DNA of 55,265 nt from an uncultured Lachnospiraceae bacterium (GCA_910585545.1 CAJUFN010000014.1:1-55265); one strand, 5' to 3'; positions 16,628-25,844 are shown, counted from the stretch's first letter. Notes: generated by a model from the sequence alone, not told the origin. Made by a program: numbers and translations.

Positions 16628-19600
16628 CTATCCTTCATACAACTGAAAAATTTCTTTTGCCGCCTTATCTTCTTTTAAATATTCGAACATCATCTCTCTT
16701 CGTTCGGCTCCGCTATGTTCCAGCATCCTATTGATACGTCCATATCGTCCGATCCATGCTTTCGGACTTTTCGCCTCACAGCTTTTTCGGTCCGTCGGCA
16801 TCTCCATATCTCCAAATGTCTCCCGGAACTGATAATACAATGTCTCATTTGCATATAAGACAAATTCTTTCACATAGATATTCTCATACATTGGAGTCAG
16901 AACCTCAGACTGATAGTCCATGCCTTCTGCCTCAGACTGATTCAGCTGATAAGTGATACGTACCTTCCCATTGCCCGATGCATGATATTCTACCAATGTT
17001 TTATCATAGAGCTGCATTTCCCTCAGCCAGGATTCTTCGTATTTCATATAAAATGAAAAAAGCAGATTCTTTTCGCGCATCTCATAGAGATATCTTTTCA
17101 GTAAAACCCCCGTCTCCTCATCATATTCCTGCTCTGAATAATATTTCAAAAGTGCGAGTTTACAAATATCAGCCAAAGTCTCTCTATTTCTGTACTCATT
17201 TAAAATGATCTCAAAAATACAGGCGTCTACTTTTCTGTCTTTAATCATATATTCTCTGGAAACATATGCAAGATAAGCCTGCTTCAGCCGAAAATACGGC
17301 GTTCCCATATAATAATCTTCAAATATTCTTTCCTCTCCGATAAGTTCTTCTGCAAAAAGCATCTGCGTGATAATACGCTCTGAAAGTTTCTTTGTGGAAA
17401 TCTCATAGTCTTTCGCCGTATAATAAATCCGCTTCATATTCTTTGTGGCTCCGCAATAGTACTCGGCAAGATAGTTCAGTATTACTTTGTCATATTGTCC
17501 GCGTACATAGAGCATAAAACAAAGATGCGTAAGCGTTTCATCTTCTTCATAATTGTCATCTCTTACTTTTCTGCTGCAGAATCTTAAGATATCCTGCTCT
17601 TTGAACGCTTTCATGCCCTTCCTTCGAATACTTTCAAGCGTAAGCTCTGTCTGTTCCTGACTAAGCTTTGGCACTTCTACTGTCTCTTTGTAATTCTTGC
17701 ATAATTCCAGAAAATATGGCTCATAAAACATGCGTCTGGTTTCATATGGTACCGTATCCGTATAATAACGCCCATCTTTAGACTCCCATACGATTCTTGC
17801 ATCTTTGCCGCGCAGCAAAATTTTGGTACTGTCCAAATCATATGGCACATGCTGTCTGATTACCCCATCCTTTTCGATTACCATGACCCACTTCATATCC
17901 GGCACTTTTGTCTTAATTTCATAGGTGCTGCAGATATCTCTTAATGCTTCCATTCTTCCAGGCGTCATCTTTTCTTCCTGGATAAATCTTCGATAAATTA
18001 CGCGAAGCGCCGATGTAATGTGTCTTTTTTCCAGCTGTTCCCATGCAAATGCCTCTATTCGTTCCTTATAATTCGCATAAAGATCGCTGCCTTCTTCTTC
18101 AAAAGTAATAAGATTGGCATAAAGCATCGCTTCTCTCTGATACGGAAGCGTACTGCCGTACATAAAATACAGATATATGGTTCTTGGCAATACACGCTGC
18201 ATCTTACGTTCACTTACGGAGAGCATATAATATTCATATAGCTGAGAAATCTTAAGTTCATTTTCTACAGCTCGTTCATACCATTTAAAATATTGCGGCA
18301 TACACTTATTTCCTTTGATAAGCTGCGTACAGATTGCCGCCAGGATCATTGTCTCATCATATATTTTATACAGGCTTATCATTGCCCGCACTAAATGTGC
18401 GCTGTATGCTTTCTGCTGAAGTATGATCTCTGCCACATAAAGCGCAAATTCCTTTGAAATCAATCTGTATTTTGCCGCAAAATTCAATATCTGGATCTCG
18501 AATGGTCCAAGCTTTTTCATTGCATCCCATTTTTGTTCGTAGGTCCGAAACGCATCCAAATAAAATAACGTTGCATTTGTATTATAAAAAAACTGCTGCT
18601 CCATGACCCTTAATTTCTCACTGACATTTTTATATTTCGGATCCAGATGCATGATCATACTCAGTAATTTCCATGATTTTGGACATTTCGCATACAATTT
18701 TTTCAGCTCTTCCATTACACGCTCTGTATGTTTTCCTTCTTTCTTCACACATGCTGTCAAAAACAGATAATATGCATTCGTCTCCAGACTTCTGCCAGGG
18801 TCGTGCGGACGATACTCATAATGATCCAAAATCCATTTGGCATCTTCATCTTCTCCCATAGAAAGATATATCTGTGCCTGCAAAAGCTGATATCTTCCAT
18901 CCTTTGGAAACTTTTCGTGAAGCTGGCGCAGCCTCGCAATCGTCTCTGCCGCCCACAAATTCTTCGCCTTTTGTCCGCTTTCACTTGACAATAGTTCTTT
19001 TATGATCTGTGCCTGTACAAATGTACTCTCCAGAATCTGTTTCTGCATCGGAGGCTGATATACGTCTACGTTATAGACCAGTCTTTCGTACGGCGTCACA
19101 AATATTATGCGCCCAAAATTATGTCCGGTGTGCAGTTCTCTGTCATCGATTTTATATTCGAATGTATAAAACATCCCGATAAAATTATCTGTGGATAATT
19201 CTGTCTGCTCTGCACAGAGAAATTTTCCATCCGTTTCTACACGGATCGGCATAAATCCCCATGTATTTTTCGTAATCGTAATCGTCTCTTTTATTGGCTC
19301 TGTCAGATCTGAAAAATATTTTTCATCCTCTGACAGCATAAGGTAAATGCGTTCCTTTTGTTTGGTTCCTACTAAAAATTCTTCCATTGCCTGTTCACTT
19401 AAGGACCATTTCCTCATATTGTCATACAAATTATAATTTCTTTTCTCTTCGTATTTTAAAATTTCATAAAAATCTCTGGAACGAAACAATCTATGAGCTT
19501 CCTCATAGTCTTCCAGTGCAAGGTTCCTGAAATTCTTCATATTCTGAATTTTACCAAAATCTGTCATGATATACGGCTTCTCGACTACTACCGTATAACC

Positions 19601-19918
19601 GAGTTCATACTCCCCTCCGTTGCACACGATCGTAAAATTCCCCTGTTCTACATAACCAGGCTCCAAATCCGTTCCGTCATACGTAAACTGCACCAGTACC
19701 GGATTCCCCTCAAATCCTTCCTCTGCAAGATGTACGCGAAATGAAGACGGGTAGATAAGTCCTCTTATGACTTCCTCCGTCCTGCTTTCAATCCGAAAAC
19801 TTCCTTTATAGATCTCCCCTTCTCCAATCATGATCATAATGTTGGTTTCAGGAAACATAATGTCCGGACGCTCAAAATCAAAGCTTCCTTTTGCAAATTT
19901 TTTAATCTTATTTTTCAT
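16628..19918 (-). CDS. DUF5717 family giant protein
   Basis: A 1096-aa protein of unknown function with no signal peptide or membrane segment, so probably cytoplasmic. The first 290 residues look like two beta-sandwich domains (VLVQFTYDG, NFTIVCNGGEYELGYTV; then TITITKNTWGFMPI, IGMFYTFEYKI). From about residue 300 the protein is a long helical-repeat array rich in Tyr, Glu and Lys (DGRYQLLQAQIYLSMGEDEDA is a TPR-like example), with a short beta segment near 690-730 and again near the C terminus (VRITYQLNQ). It is the first gene of a tight operon with DUF5716 and the TPR protein. I recall the DUF5717/DUF5716 pairing only from Lachnospiraceae-type genomes. It may be a large scaffold. Confidence 0.8.
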   Translation of the reverse strand: MKNKIKKFAKGSFDFERPDIMFPETNIMIMIGEGEIYKGSFRIESRTEEVIRGLIYPSSFRVHLAEEGFEGNPVLVQFTYDGTDLEPGYVEQGNFTIVCNGGEYELGYTVVVEKPYIMTDFGKIQNMKNFRNLALEDYEEAHRLFRSRDFYEILKYEEKRNYNLYDNMRKWSLSEQAMEEFLVGTKQKERIYLMLSEDEKYFSDLTEPIKETITITKNTWGFMPIRVETDGKFLCAEQTELSTDNFIGMFYTFEYKIDDRELHTGHNFGRIIFVTPYERLVYNVDVYQPPMQKQILESTFVQAQIIKELLSSESGQKAKNLWAAETIARLRQLHEKFPKDGRYQLLQAQIYLSMGEDEDAKWILDHYEYRPHDPGRSLETNAYYLFLTACVKKEGKHTERVMEELKKLYAKCPKSWKLLSMIMHLDPKYKNVSEKLRVMEQQFFYNTNATLFYLDAFRTYEQKWDAMKKLGPFEIQILNFAAKYRLISKEFALYVAEIILQQKAYSAHLVRAMISLYKIYDETMILAAICTQLIKGNKCMPQYFKWYERAVENELKISQLYEYYMLSVSERKMQRVLPRTIYLYFMYGSTLPYQREAMLYANLITFEEEGSDLYANYKERIEAFAWEQLEKRHITSALRVIYRRFIQEEKMTPGRMEALRDICSTYEIKTKVPDMKWVMVIEKDGVIRQHVPYDLDSTKILLRGKDARIVWESKDGRYYTDTVPYETRRMFYEPYFLELCKNYKETVEVPKLSQEQTELTLESIRRKGMKAFKEQDILRFCSRKVRDDNYEEDETLTHLCFMLYVRGQYDKVILNYLAEYYCGATKNMKRIYYTAKDYEISTKKLSERIITQMLFAEELIGEERIFEDYYMGTPYFRLKQAYLAYVSREYMIKDRKVDACIFEIILNEYRNRETLADICKLALLKYYSEQEYDEETGVLLKRYLYEMREKNLLFSFYMKYEESWLREMQLYDKTLVEYHASGNGKVRITYQLNQSEAEGMDYQSEVLTPMYENIYVKEFVLYANETLYYQFRETFGDMEMPTDRKSCEAKSPKAWIGRYGRINRMLEHSGAERREMMFEYLKEDKAAKEIFQLYEG

Positions 19919-19946
19919 AATTTTTATCTGCCGCCCCTTGATATCA

Positions 19947-19974
19947 TTGCATTTTTATCCAATTACGCTATAAT
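19947..19974 (+). promoter_or_regulatory. Promoter of the aminotransferase gene
   Basis: Plus-strand TTGCAT (19947-19952), 16-bp spacer and a perfect TATAAT (19969-19974). Transcription would begin near 19982, inside the -10 box of the divergent promoter, so the two promoters should compete. Confidence 0.65.
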
Positions 19975-19979
19975 AGATT

Positions 19980-20009
19980 ATTATAACATTAAACAGTATT
20001 TAAAAGCAA
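19980..20009 (-). promoter_or_regulatory. Promoter of the DUF5717-DUF5716-TPR operon
   Basis: Minus-strand TTGCTT (20004-20009), 18-bp spacer and a perfect TATAAT (19980-19985). The -35 box overlaps the leader and ribosome-binding region of the divergent aminotransferase gene. Confidence 0.65.
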
Positions 20010-20021
20010 TGAGGAACAGCT

Positions 20022-21116
20022 ATGAATATCAAACCAAGTTTTCACGGAAGTGATCTAGAACAAATAGAAACTTATTACGGAATTGCAAAAGAAGAAATGA
20101 TAAGCTTTGGCGCCAACGTCAATCCTTTAGGTATCTCTTCCAAAGTAACCGAAGCATTAAAACAACGCCTGGATGTGATTACCCGATATCCGGACCGGGA
20201 TTATAAAGACTTAAGAAATGTGATCGCCGCCTACTGTCATACCGACAGCTCTTACGTAGCAGTCGGCAATGGCTCTACGGAATTAATCTCACTTTTGATT
20301 TCTAGCCGGATGCCGAAAAAAGCATTCGTGCTTGGACCAACCTACTCCGAATATGGGCGTGAACTAAAACTTTCGGGTGCAAAAACCAAACAGTATCTTT
20401 TAAAAGAATCTCTTGATTTTCGTTTGGATGTAAATGATTTTCTTGCTCAGATGCCGGATGATACCGATCTTGTCATCATCTGTAACCCGAATAATCCGAC
20501 CTCTTCCGCTCTTACTTTAGAAGAAATGCGTAAGATTGTATCCGAATGTGCAAAGCATGATATTTTTGTTATGGTGGATGAAACATACGCAGAATTTGCA
20601 CCGTCCTTAGATGCAATCAGTTCCATCCCTCTTGCAGCGGACTACGAAAACCTTATGATTCTTCGCGGCGTCTCTAAGTTTTTTGCCGCTCCGGGACTTC
20701 GCCTCGGCTATGGAATCACAAGCAGCCAAAACTTTCTTAACACTTTAAAGGAAAGACAGATTCCGTGGAGCCTTAACAGCTTTGGCGCCCTTGCCGGAGA
20801 ACTGATGCTTGCCGATCATGACCATATCCGCCGCACGAAGGAATTAATCTCTTCCGAGCGTGAACGCATGATAAAAGAGATTTCTACCTGGAAATACGCA
20901 AAACTTTATCCGGCTTATGGAAATTTTCTATTCCTTAAAATCTGCAAACAGAATTTAAGTTCCTTCGATGTGTTCGAATATCTCATACGGAAAAAGCTGA
21001 TGGTCAGAGACTGCTCTTCCTTCGATGGACTGGACGGCGAATTTATACGTTTCTGCGTGATGAATCCGGAAGATAATGACAGGTTATTGTATTACTTAAA
21101 AGAGTTATTAGGGTAG
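20022..21116 (+). CDS. PLP-dependent aminotransferase-fold enzyme, HisC/CobD type
   Basis: A 364-aa fold-type I PLP enzyme. NPNNPTSS, VDETYAEF and the Schiff-base lysine block RGVSKFFAAPGLRLGYG are complete, so it should be active. The N terminus (HGSDL, then FGANVNPLG) resembles threonine-phosphate decarboxylase CobD, and the rest equally resembles histidinol-phosphate aminotransferase HisC. There are no cobalamin or histidine genes nearby to decide between them. It is divergent from the DUF5717 operon and convergent with the FtsX permease gene; its TAG stop lies inside one arm of the shared terminator hairpin. Confidence 0.85.
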   Translation: MNIKPSFHGSDLEQIETYYGIAKEEMISFGANVNPLGISSKVTEALKQRLDVITRYPDRDYKDLRNVIAAYCHTDSSYVAVGNGSTELISLLISSRMPKKAFVLGPTYSEYGRELKLSGAKTKQYLLKESLDFRLDVNDFLAQMPDDTDLVIICNPNNPTSSALTLEEMRKIVSECAKHDIFVMVDETYAEFAPSLDAISSIPLAADYENLMILRGVSKFFAAPGLRLGYGITSSQNFLNTLKERQIPWSLNSFGALAGELMLADHDHIRRTKELISSERERMIKEISTWKYAKLYPAYGNFLFLKICKQNLSSFDVFEYLIRKKLMVRDCSSFDGLDGEFIRFCVMNPEDNDRLLYYLKELLG

Positions 21117-21133
21117 AGTTTTATTCTCTACCC
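21111..21133. terminator. Shared convergent terminator containing both stop codons
   Basis: An 8-bp perfect stem (GGGTAGAG / CTCTACCC) with a 7-base loop sits between the convergent genes. The TAG of the plus-strand gene is 21114-21116 in the left arm, and the TAG of the minus-strand gene (21128-21130) is in the right arm. CCTTTTC follows on the plus strand, so termination is better supported in that direction. Confidence 0.7.
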
Positions 21134-23110
21134 CCTTTTCTCTACAATTTTATAGTATTCCCTTGCTGTCAGTCCATACACGATTGCGTAAACTACAACG
21201 AATACAAGCATCGTTACTGCAGTTCCTGTCATAAATAATTTTGTGTTAGACAGATTAAGCATTGCCATAAGCTGTTTTATGATGTTAAAGGCTGCTGCCA
21301 CATGGATTCCGGCAAGGATGACCGGCAGGAAGAATACCATCAGTACCTGGCTTTTGATACTTTGGCGTACTTCATGTTTACTCATACCAACTTTCTGCAT
21401 GATTTCAAATCTTCCGACATCTTCATATCCTTCGGATATCTGCTTATAGTAAATGATAAGCACGGCTGCCATCATAAATACTGTTCCAAGCAAGATACCA
21501 AGGAATAAAAATCCACCGTACATTGAATAGAAGCTCTGCCTGTTTTCTTCTCTTCCTTCACAGTACAAATTATAATCCTCGTCTTTTCCAAGGTTGCCGA
21601 TTATTTGCATTGCCTTTTCTTCTTCCTCAAGTGTTCCTCTCTTCGTATCAAATCCATAAAAATAGTTGAAACTGTTTATTTCAACGATATCATTCATACT
21701 GTCCGCCAAACGAACGGCATCCTGATCGTTCATAACAAGAATGTATACATCTCCTAATATAGACGTAACTTTTCCCGGAACCGGACACTCTTCCAAATGT
21801 TTCTTGATCTTCCACGTCTCGTCTTGGATTTTCACCTCATCTTCCATTACTTTTGTACCTCTTAAGGCATACATATAAAGTTCATTCTCTCCAAGCTCCA
21901 CGTCTTTTTTCGTAAGCTTCTCATAATCACGTACATCCAAAAATGTAATCATTGCAATGTCCCTTGCATGCATATCCTGATGCGTCGCGCTGATACGATT
22001 CCCTATCACTTCTGCTGAAGTTATAAGATAACGATATTCTTCCAAATTATTTCTTTCAATTCCTGCCGCATCCAGTTCTTTTTCTGCCTTCTCCAAAAAT
22101 ACCGGAACATCTTCGTAATCAAGTTCTTGCACTACGGTATTTACACCTTTTTCATATCGGCTCTTCAATGCATCATCCAACCCTACATATAAAGAAACTG
22201 TAGTCGACACCATAACAAGCACCATAGTTGATAATACACAGATATTTGCAAGTCCCACCGCATTTTGCCTCATACGATAAATCATTCCTGACACGCTTAC
22301 GAAATGCTTCGGATGATAATAAAACTTTTTATTCTTACGCAAAATTTTCAAAACCAAAATGCTGCCTGCGATGAACAAACAATACGTTCCGATAACAACA
22401 AGCAAGACTGCCACAAAAAACAAGGAAACCGCTTCCATGGAAGTTTTTACAGTATTTGCAATATAATATCCAGTCCCAAGACAGATAAAGCCCAGTAAAG
22501 CTGTGATCCATTTTGTCTTCGGCTCCTTCTCTCCGACCTGACCGCCGTGAAGCAGCTCAATCGGATTTGAAAGATGAATTTTCCTAAAATTATGAAACAA
22601 GATGCTAAGATATATCAGTGCAAAGAGCATCAGGGTAGAAAAGATTCCTGGCATACATATTTCAAATCCAAGTACGACTTCAAAATCCAATATCCGAAGC
22701 AGCACAAGAAACATCATTTTGTAAAGGATAACTCCAACTAAGAGACCTCCTGCGATACTAAATGCAGACACATAAATCGTCTCCAGGAACAACACTTTTG
22801 TGATATGTCTTTTTTCCATCCCCAATATATTAAATAATCCAAATTCCTTTTTTCTTCGTTTCATCAGGAAACTATTTGTATAGAATAAAAAGATTGCCGC
22901 AAACACTCCAATGATAACATTTCCAAACCGCATCAAAAGCACCACCATCTCAAATCCCGGAAGCTTCTTAAGATTCGTGTTCATTCCTAAGGCAAACATG
23001 ATATAAAACATTGCGATCGTACCAATGGAAGCCAGTATATATGGAATATAAGACTTGGCATTCTTCTTGATGTTGTCCTTTGCGATTCTGCTGTAAAATC
23101 CTTTACTCAT
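21128..23110 (-). CDS. BceB-type ABC transporter permease (FtsX family)
   Basis: About 660 aa. Bce-type architecture: ten transmembrane helices, with FtsX-like modules at both ends and one large extracellular domain of about 200 residues (roughly 320-530) between helices VII and VIII. Such permeases remove or detach cell-wall-active peptide antibiotics such as bacitracin and lantibiotics and signal the drug flux to a BceS-like kinase. The ATG at 23110 is chosen because it overlaps the ATPase stop (ATGAGTAA), a classic coupled junction; the upstream GTG at 23122 has no ribosome binding site of its own. The kinase/regulator genes are nearby at 25,845-27,524. Confidence 0.9.
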   Translation of the reverse strand: MSKGFYSRIAKDNIKKNAKSYIPYILASIGTIAMFYIMFALGMNTNLKKLPGFEMVVLLMRFGNVIIGVFAAIFLFYTNSFLMKRRKKEFGLFNILGMEKRHITKVLFLETIYVSAFSIAGGLLVGVILYKMMFLVLLRILDFEVVLGFEICMPGIFSTLMLFALIYLSILFHNFRKIHLSNPIELLHGGQVGEKEPKTKWITALLGFICLGTGYYIANTVKTSMEAVSLFFVAVLLVVIGTYCLFIAGSILVLKILRKNKKFYYHPKHFVSVSGMIYRMRQNAVGLANICVLSTMVLVMVSTTVSLYVGLDDALKSRYEKGVNTVVQELDYEDVPVFLEKAEKELDAAGIERNNLEEYRYLITSAEVIGNRISATHQDMHARDIAMITFLDVRDYEKLTKKDVELGENELYMYALRGTKVMEDEVKIQDETWKIKKHLEECPVPGKVTSILGDVYILVMNDQDAVRLADSMNDIVEINSFNYFYGFDTKRGTLEEEEKAMQIIGNLGKDEDYNLYCEGREENRQSFYSMYGGFLFLGILLGTVFMMAAVLIIYYKQISEGYEDVGRFEIMQKVGMSKHEVRQSIKSQVLMVFFLPVILAGIHVAAAFNIIKQLMAMLNLSNTKLFMTGTAVTMLVFVVVYAIVYGLTAREYYKIVEKRG

Positions 23111-23870
23111 GTTTTCCACCACCTGTCGCGATCATTGTAAGCGTATCGGATATTTTCTGATACATTTCTTCGTTAGTACAGCCTCCTCTGTAAATCTGAT
23201 GAAACACCTGACCATCCTTGATAAATAGCACGCGCTTTGCATGACTTGCTGCTTTTGTACTGTGCGTTACCATAAGAATTGTCTGCCCATCTGCATTGAT
23301 ATCGGAAAATATCTCCAAGAGCTGATCTGCCGCCCTCGAATCCAATGCTCCGGTGGGTTCGTCTGCAAGCACAAGCTTCGGTCCGGTGATCAACGCCCTG
23401 GCAACTGCCGCTCTTTGCTTTTGTCCGCCGGACACTTCGTATGGAAATTTCGCAAGAAGCCCTCCAATCTCCAGTTTTCTCGCAATTGGCAAAAGACGTT
23501 TTTGCATTTCCTCGTACTTTTTACCTGCCAGTACCAGCGGCAGAAAAATATTATCCTGCAAAGAAAACGTATCCAATAAATTAAAATCCTGGAATACAAA
23601 TCCTAATTGATTCCTCCGAAATGCTGCTATATCACGTTCTTTTATTCTCGCAATATCCTCGCCCATCAGCAACACATTTCCGGATGTCGGTTTGTCAAGT
23701 GCCGCCAATATATTAAGAAGCGTTGTCTTGCCGGACCCGGATTCCCCCATAATTGCCACATACTCTCCTTCTTCCACAGAAAATGTAACATTGGACAATG
23801 CCTGCACCTTATGCCCACCGAATCTTGTTGTGTATATCTTTTTTAATTGGTTCACTTCTAAAATCGTCAT
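23103..23870 (-). CDS. BceA-type ABC transporter ATP-binding protein
   Basis: A 255-aa ATPase of the MacB/LolD/BceA group. Walker A GESGSGKT, signature VSGGQKQR, Walker B LVLADEPTGALDS and the switch His in VTHST are intact. The start is set at 23870 because GGGAGG lies 9 bases upstream; the open frame to 23963 would add 31 residues of basic leader across the promoter. It is the first gene of a two-gene operon with the permease (8-bp overlap). Its promoter has a good -10, a poor -35 and an inverted repeat at the -35, suggesting activation by the nearby response regulator. Confidence 0.93.
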   Translation of the reverse strand: MTILEVNQLKKIYTTRFGGHKVQALSNVTFSVEEGEYVAIMGESGSGKTTLLNILAALDKPTSGNVLLMGEDIARIKERDIAAFRRNQLGFVFQDFNLLDTFSLQDNIFLPLVLAGKKYEEMQKRLLPIARKLEIGGLLAKFPYEVSGGQKQRAAVARALITGPKLVLADEPTGALDSRAADQLLEIFSDINADGQTILMVTHSTKAASHAKRVLFIKDGQVFHQIYRGGCTNEEMYQKISDTLTMIATGGGKHE

Positions 23871-23897
23871 AATCTTTTTACCTCCCTTTATGGCTAC

Positions 23898-23934
23898 AGT
23901 ATAATCCAAAATGAAGTTCCTCTGCCATAACTTC
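23898..23934 (-). promoter_or_regulatory. Candidate regulated promoter and operator of the bceAB-like operon
   Basis: Minus-strand -10 TATACT at 23898-23903. The -35 position carries no consensus hexamer; instead a perfect inverted repeat GAAGTT-N10-AACTTC spans 23913-23934 and overlaps it. An OmpR-family dimer could bind here and substitute for the -35 contact. This is inference from position and symmetry. Confidence 0.5.
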
Positions 23935-23992
23935 GACTTACATTTTCTTTTCATTTGTGACATTTTTGAAAGGTTTACTTTTCCCGGACCTT

Positions 23993-24025
23993 AAAAAGAA
24001 CCTATGGGATTTCTCCCACAGGCTC
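23993..24025 (-). terminator. Strong terminator of the wall-anchored beta-helix protein gene
   Basis: A 12-bp minus-strand stem (GAGCCTGTGGGA / TCCCATAGGTTC, two G-U pairs) with the loop GAAA and a tail of five T. It isolates the surface-protein transcript from the downstream ABC operon. Confidence 0.88.
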
Positions 24026-24039
24026 TGATATTTTAAATC

Positions 24040-25755
24040 CTATTCATTATTTTTCTTTTTTGTTGCATATGCTCCAGCCAACATCATTGTGCCCATTAAA
24101 ATTGCTAATATGTATATGCTTACATGTGCCTCATCTCCTGTTTTCGGTGGAGTTGTCTGACCTGGCTTAGACGGCTTAGGTGGTTCTTCCGGTTTTTCCG
24201 GTTTCGCAGTATTGGATTCCCATAATGCCGTAAATACTGTATTTTGGGTAACTTTGATTACTTCTCCTGCCTTGTACTGCTTGGCTCCGTCTGACCATCC
24301 AAGGAATTTATAACCCTCTCTTTGATATGTAGGAAGCGTGATACTTCTGCTCTTAATCGTCAGGCTGTGATCGTCATATCCATTTTTCAATGTAATAACC
24401 ACATTAGAACTTGGATCTGTAAGATCAGTCACTACATCGCCCCAGACCGCTTTTGCTAGTGCATCATCTACACTTTCGTAATAGCTATATGGAACATTGC
24501 TACCTGCTTTCATCAGTTCTGCTGTAAGATTCTCTGATAAGTACTTTTTTTCTACTGGGTCTGAATAATTTCCCCCATGAACAAAGTGCTCAACATCTTC
24601 ACTGTAGACTGCCTCGCTTCCTCCATTAATTGCTTCAAATGCTCCTGCTGCTATATTGATTTCAACTTTCGCAATTGCTTCCGCTTCGTTTTTTTCCGGA
24701 TTGGCTTCATACAACGCGCTATATCCTTGAATTGTGCCGCCTTCGATATTCACAATCACCGGAAGTTTGGTGCTATGCTGGATCACTGCGATTCCTGCAC
24801 CTGTAGTTGTATTTCCGCTCTCACTTGGGTGCACTTCTAACGGAGCAGCCGTTCCTTTAATAACTGCACTGCCGCTTACATTTAACTCTCCTGCACGAAT
24901 CTCGATACCGGTCGGACCTGTAATCGCACCTCCTAAGATATTCATTGTACCTAATTGCGGATGATAGATTCCTAACTCCCCGCCATTGATCGTTCCATTA
25001 TAAATCGTAATTTCCGTTCCATGCTGACTTCCGTTTCCGGAAATACCGATGATTTCTCCGGAAATGCTTCCGCCATTTACCGTAAGCTTAGAGACTTTGG
25101 AAACGTTTTCCAGGTTAGGATCCAAGGATGCTCCTGCTACCACGATTCCTTGCTTTTCAGCCGTAATCTCTGTACCTTCTTCAATGACAGCTTCTCCCCA
25201 GACGCCGGCCTGACCAACCTGTATTCCCTTTGCTCCGGATATTTTCAGATTTTTTGTTGTAATCTTAGCTTCAGACGTTATTAAAAGGGATTTTTGAGTG
25301 GTTCCCGCAACGCTTCCGTTTTGAAGTGTCAATTCGCTGCCTTCATCAATGACTACGATTGCAAAATTATTATTGTTCTGAATCAAAGTATGTCCGCCAA
25401 GGTCAATCGTAACTTTTTTTCCATACTCGATCCAGATATTGCCGTCAAGTTCTATATCTTTTTGTACATAGATGACTGCCCCTTCTGCGGCGTCTGCTAC
25501 TGCGTCATAAATCGTCTCATATTCTTTTTCACCAATTTTAGCAGCTGGCTCTGTTACTTCCTGGCCAGGCTCTTCTGCTGCATCCTGTGTATTTTTATAT
25601 CCCATCTCTCTTATACAAACATCTGTTGCAACATAATCTGCCTTATTATTGGCGCTTCTGTCATCTGCTGATACTGTAATTCCAGATGCGAAAGTCATGA
25701 TCATAATAACCGTAAGACAAAGCGCTGCAAATCTTTTCTTTTTTGTTTCCTTCAT
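24040..25755 (-). CDS. Sortase-anchored surface protein with beta-helix and InlB-type repeat
   Basis: A 571-aa secreted wall protein: signal peptide (basic KETKKKR, hydrophobic core, likely cut near VSA-DD), a right-handed beta-helix region of about 75-390 built from short Gly/Ile-rich rungs (NGSVAGTT, NGGSISGEI, NGTINGGEL, GGAITGPTG), a Listeria-Bacteroides/InlB B-type repeat near 455-520 (REGYKFLGWSDG to VFTALWE), a Pro/Lys spacer and a C-terminal sorting signal with PPKTG, a hydrophobic span and KKKNNE. PPKTG is a variant of LPXTG. It has its own promoter and terminator but lies between the kinase and transporter genes of a Bce-like system. Beta-helix surface proteins often bind glycans or act as shields; the role here is unknown. 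Confidence 0.85.
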   Translation of the reverse strand: MKETKKKRFAALCLTVIMIMTFASGITVSADDRSANNKADYVATDVCIREMGYKNTQDAAEEPGQEVTEPAAKIGEKEYETIYDAVADAAEGAVIYVQKDIELDGNIWIEYGKKVTIDLGGHTLIQNNNNFAIVVIDEGSELTLQNGSVAGTTQKSLLITSEAKITTKNLKISGAKGIQVGQAGVWGEAVIEEGTEITAEKQGIVVAGASLDPNLENVSKVSKLTVNGGSISGEIIGISGNGSQHGTEITIYNGTINGGELGIYHPQLGTMNILGGAITGPTGIEIRAGELNVSGSAVIKGTAAPLEVHPSESGNTTTGAGIAVIQHSTKLPVIVNIEGGTIQGYSALYEANPEKNEAEAIAKVEINIAAGAFEAINGGSEAVYSEDVEHFVHGGNYSDPVEKKYLSENLTAELMKAGSNVPYSYYESVDDALAKAVWGDVVTDLTDPSSNVVITLKNGYDDHSLTIKSRSITLPTYQREGYKFLGWSDGAKQYKAGEVIKVTQNTVFTALWESNTAKPEKPEEPPKPSKPGQTTPPKTGDEAHVSIYILAILMGTMMLAGAYATKKKNNE

Positions 25756-25809
25756 AATGATTTCCTTTCCTATCTAACTATCATTTTCCATTTTTTAGCA
25801 ACTACATAT

Positions 25810-25838
25810 AGTATATCCCTCTTTCTATTTGCATGCAA
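25810..25838 (-). promoter_or_regulatory. Promoter of the surface-protein gene
   Basis: Minus-strand TTGCAT (25833-25838) and TATACT (25810-25815) with a 17-bp spacer. The -35 region is part of the palindrome TTGCATGCAA. Confidence 0.7.
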
Positions 25839-25844
25839 TCCCTT

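Noticed and set aside
20022..21116. Assigning the PLP enzyme firmly as CobD or HisC
   Set aside because: The N terminus leans to CobD and the remainder fits both; no cobalamin or histidine genes lie nearby, so only the superfamily is called.
23871..23963. Longer N-terminal extension of the ABC ATPase starting at 23963
   Set aside because: The extension runs through the promoter and operator region, and a GGGAGG ribosome binding site points to the ATG at 23870.
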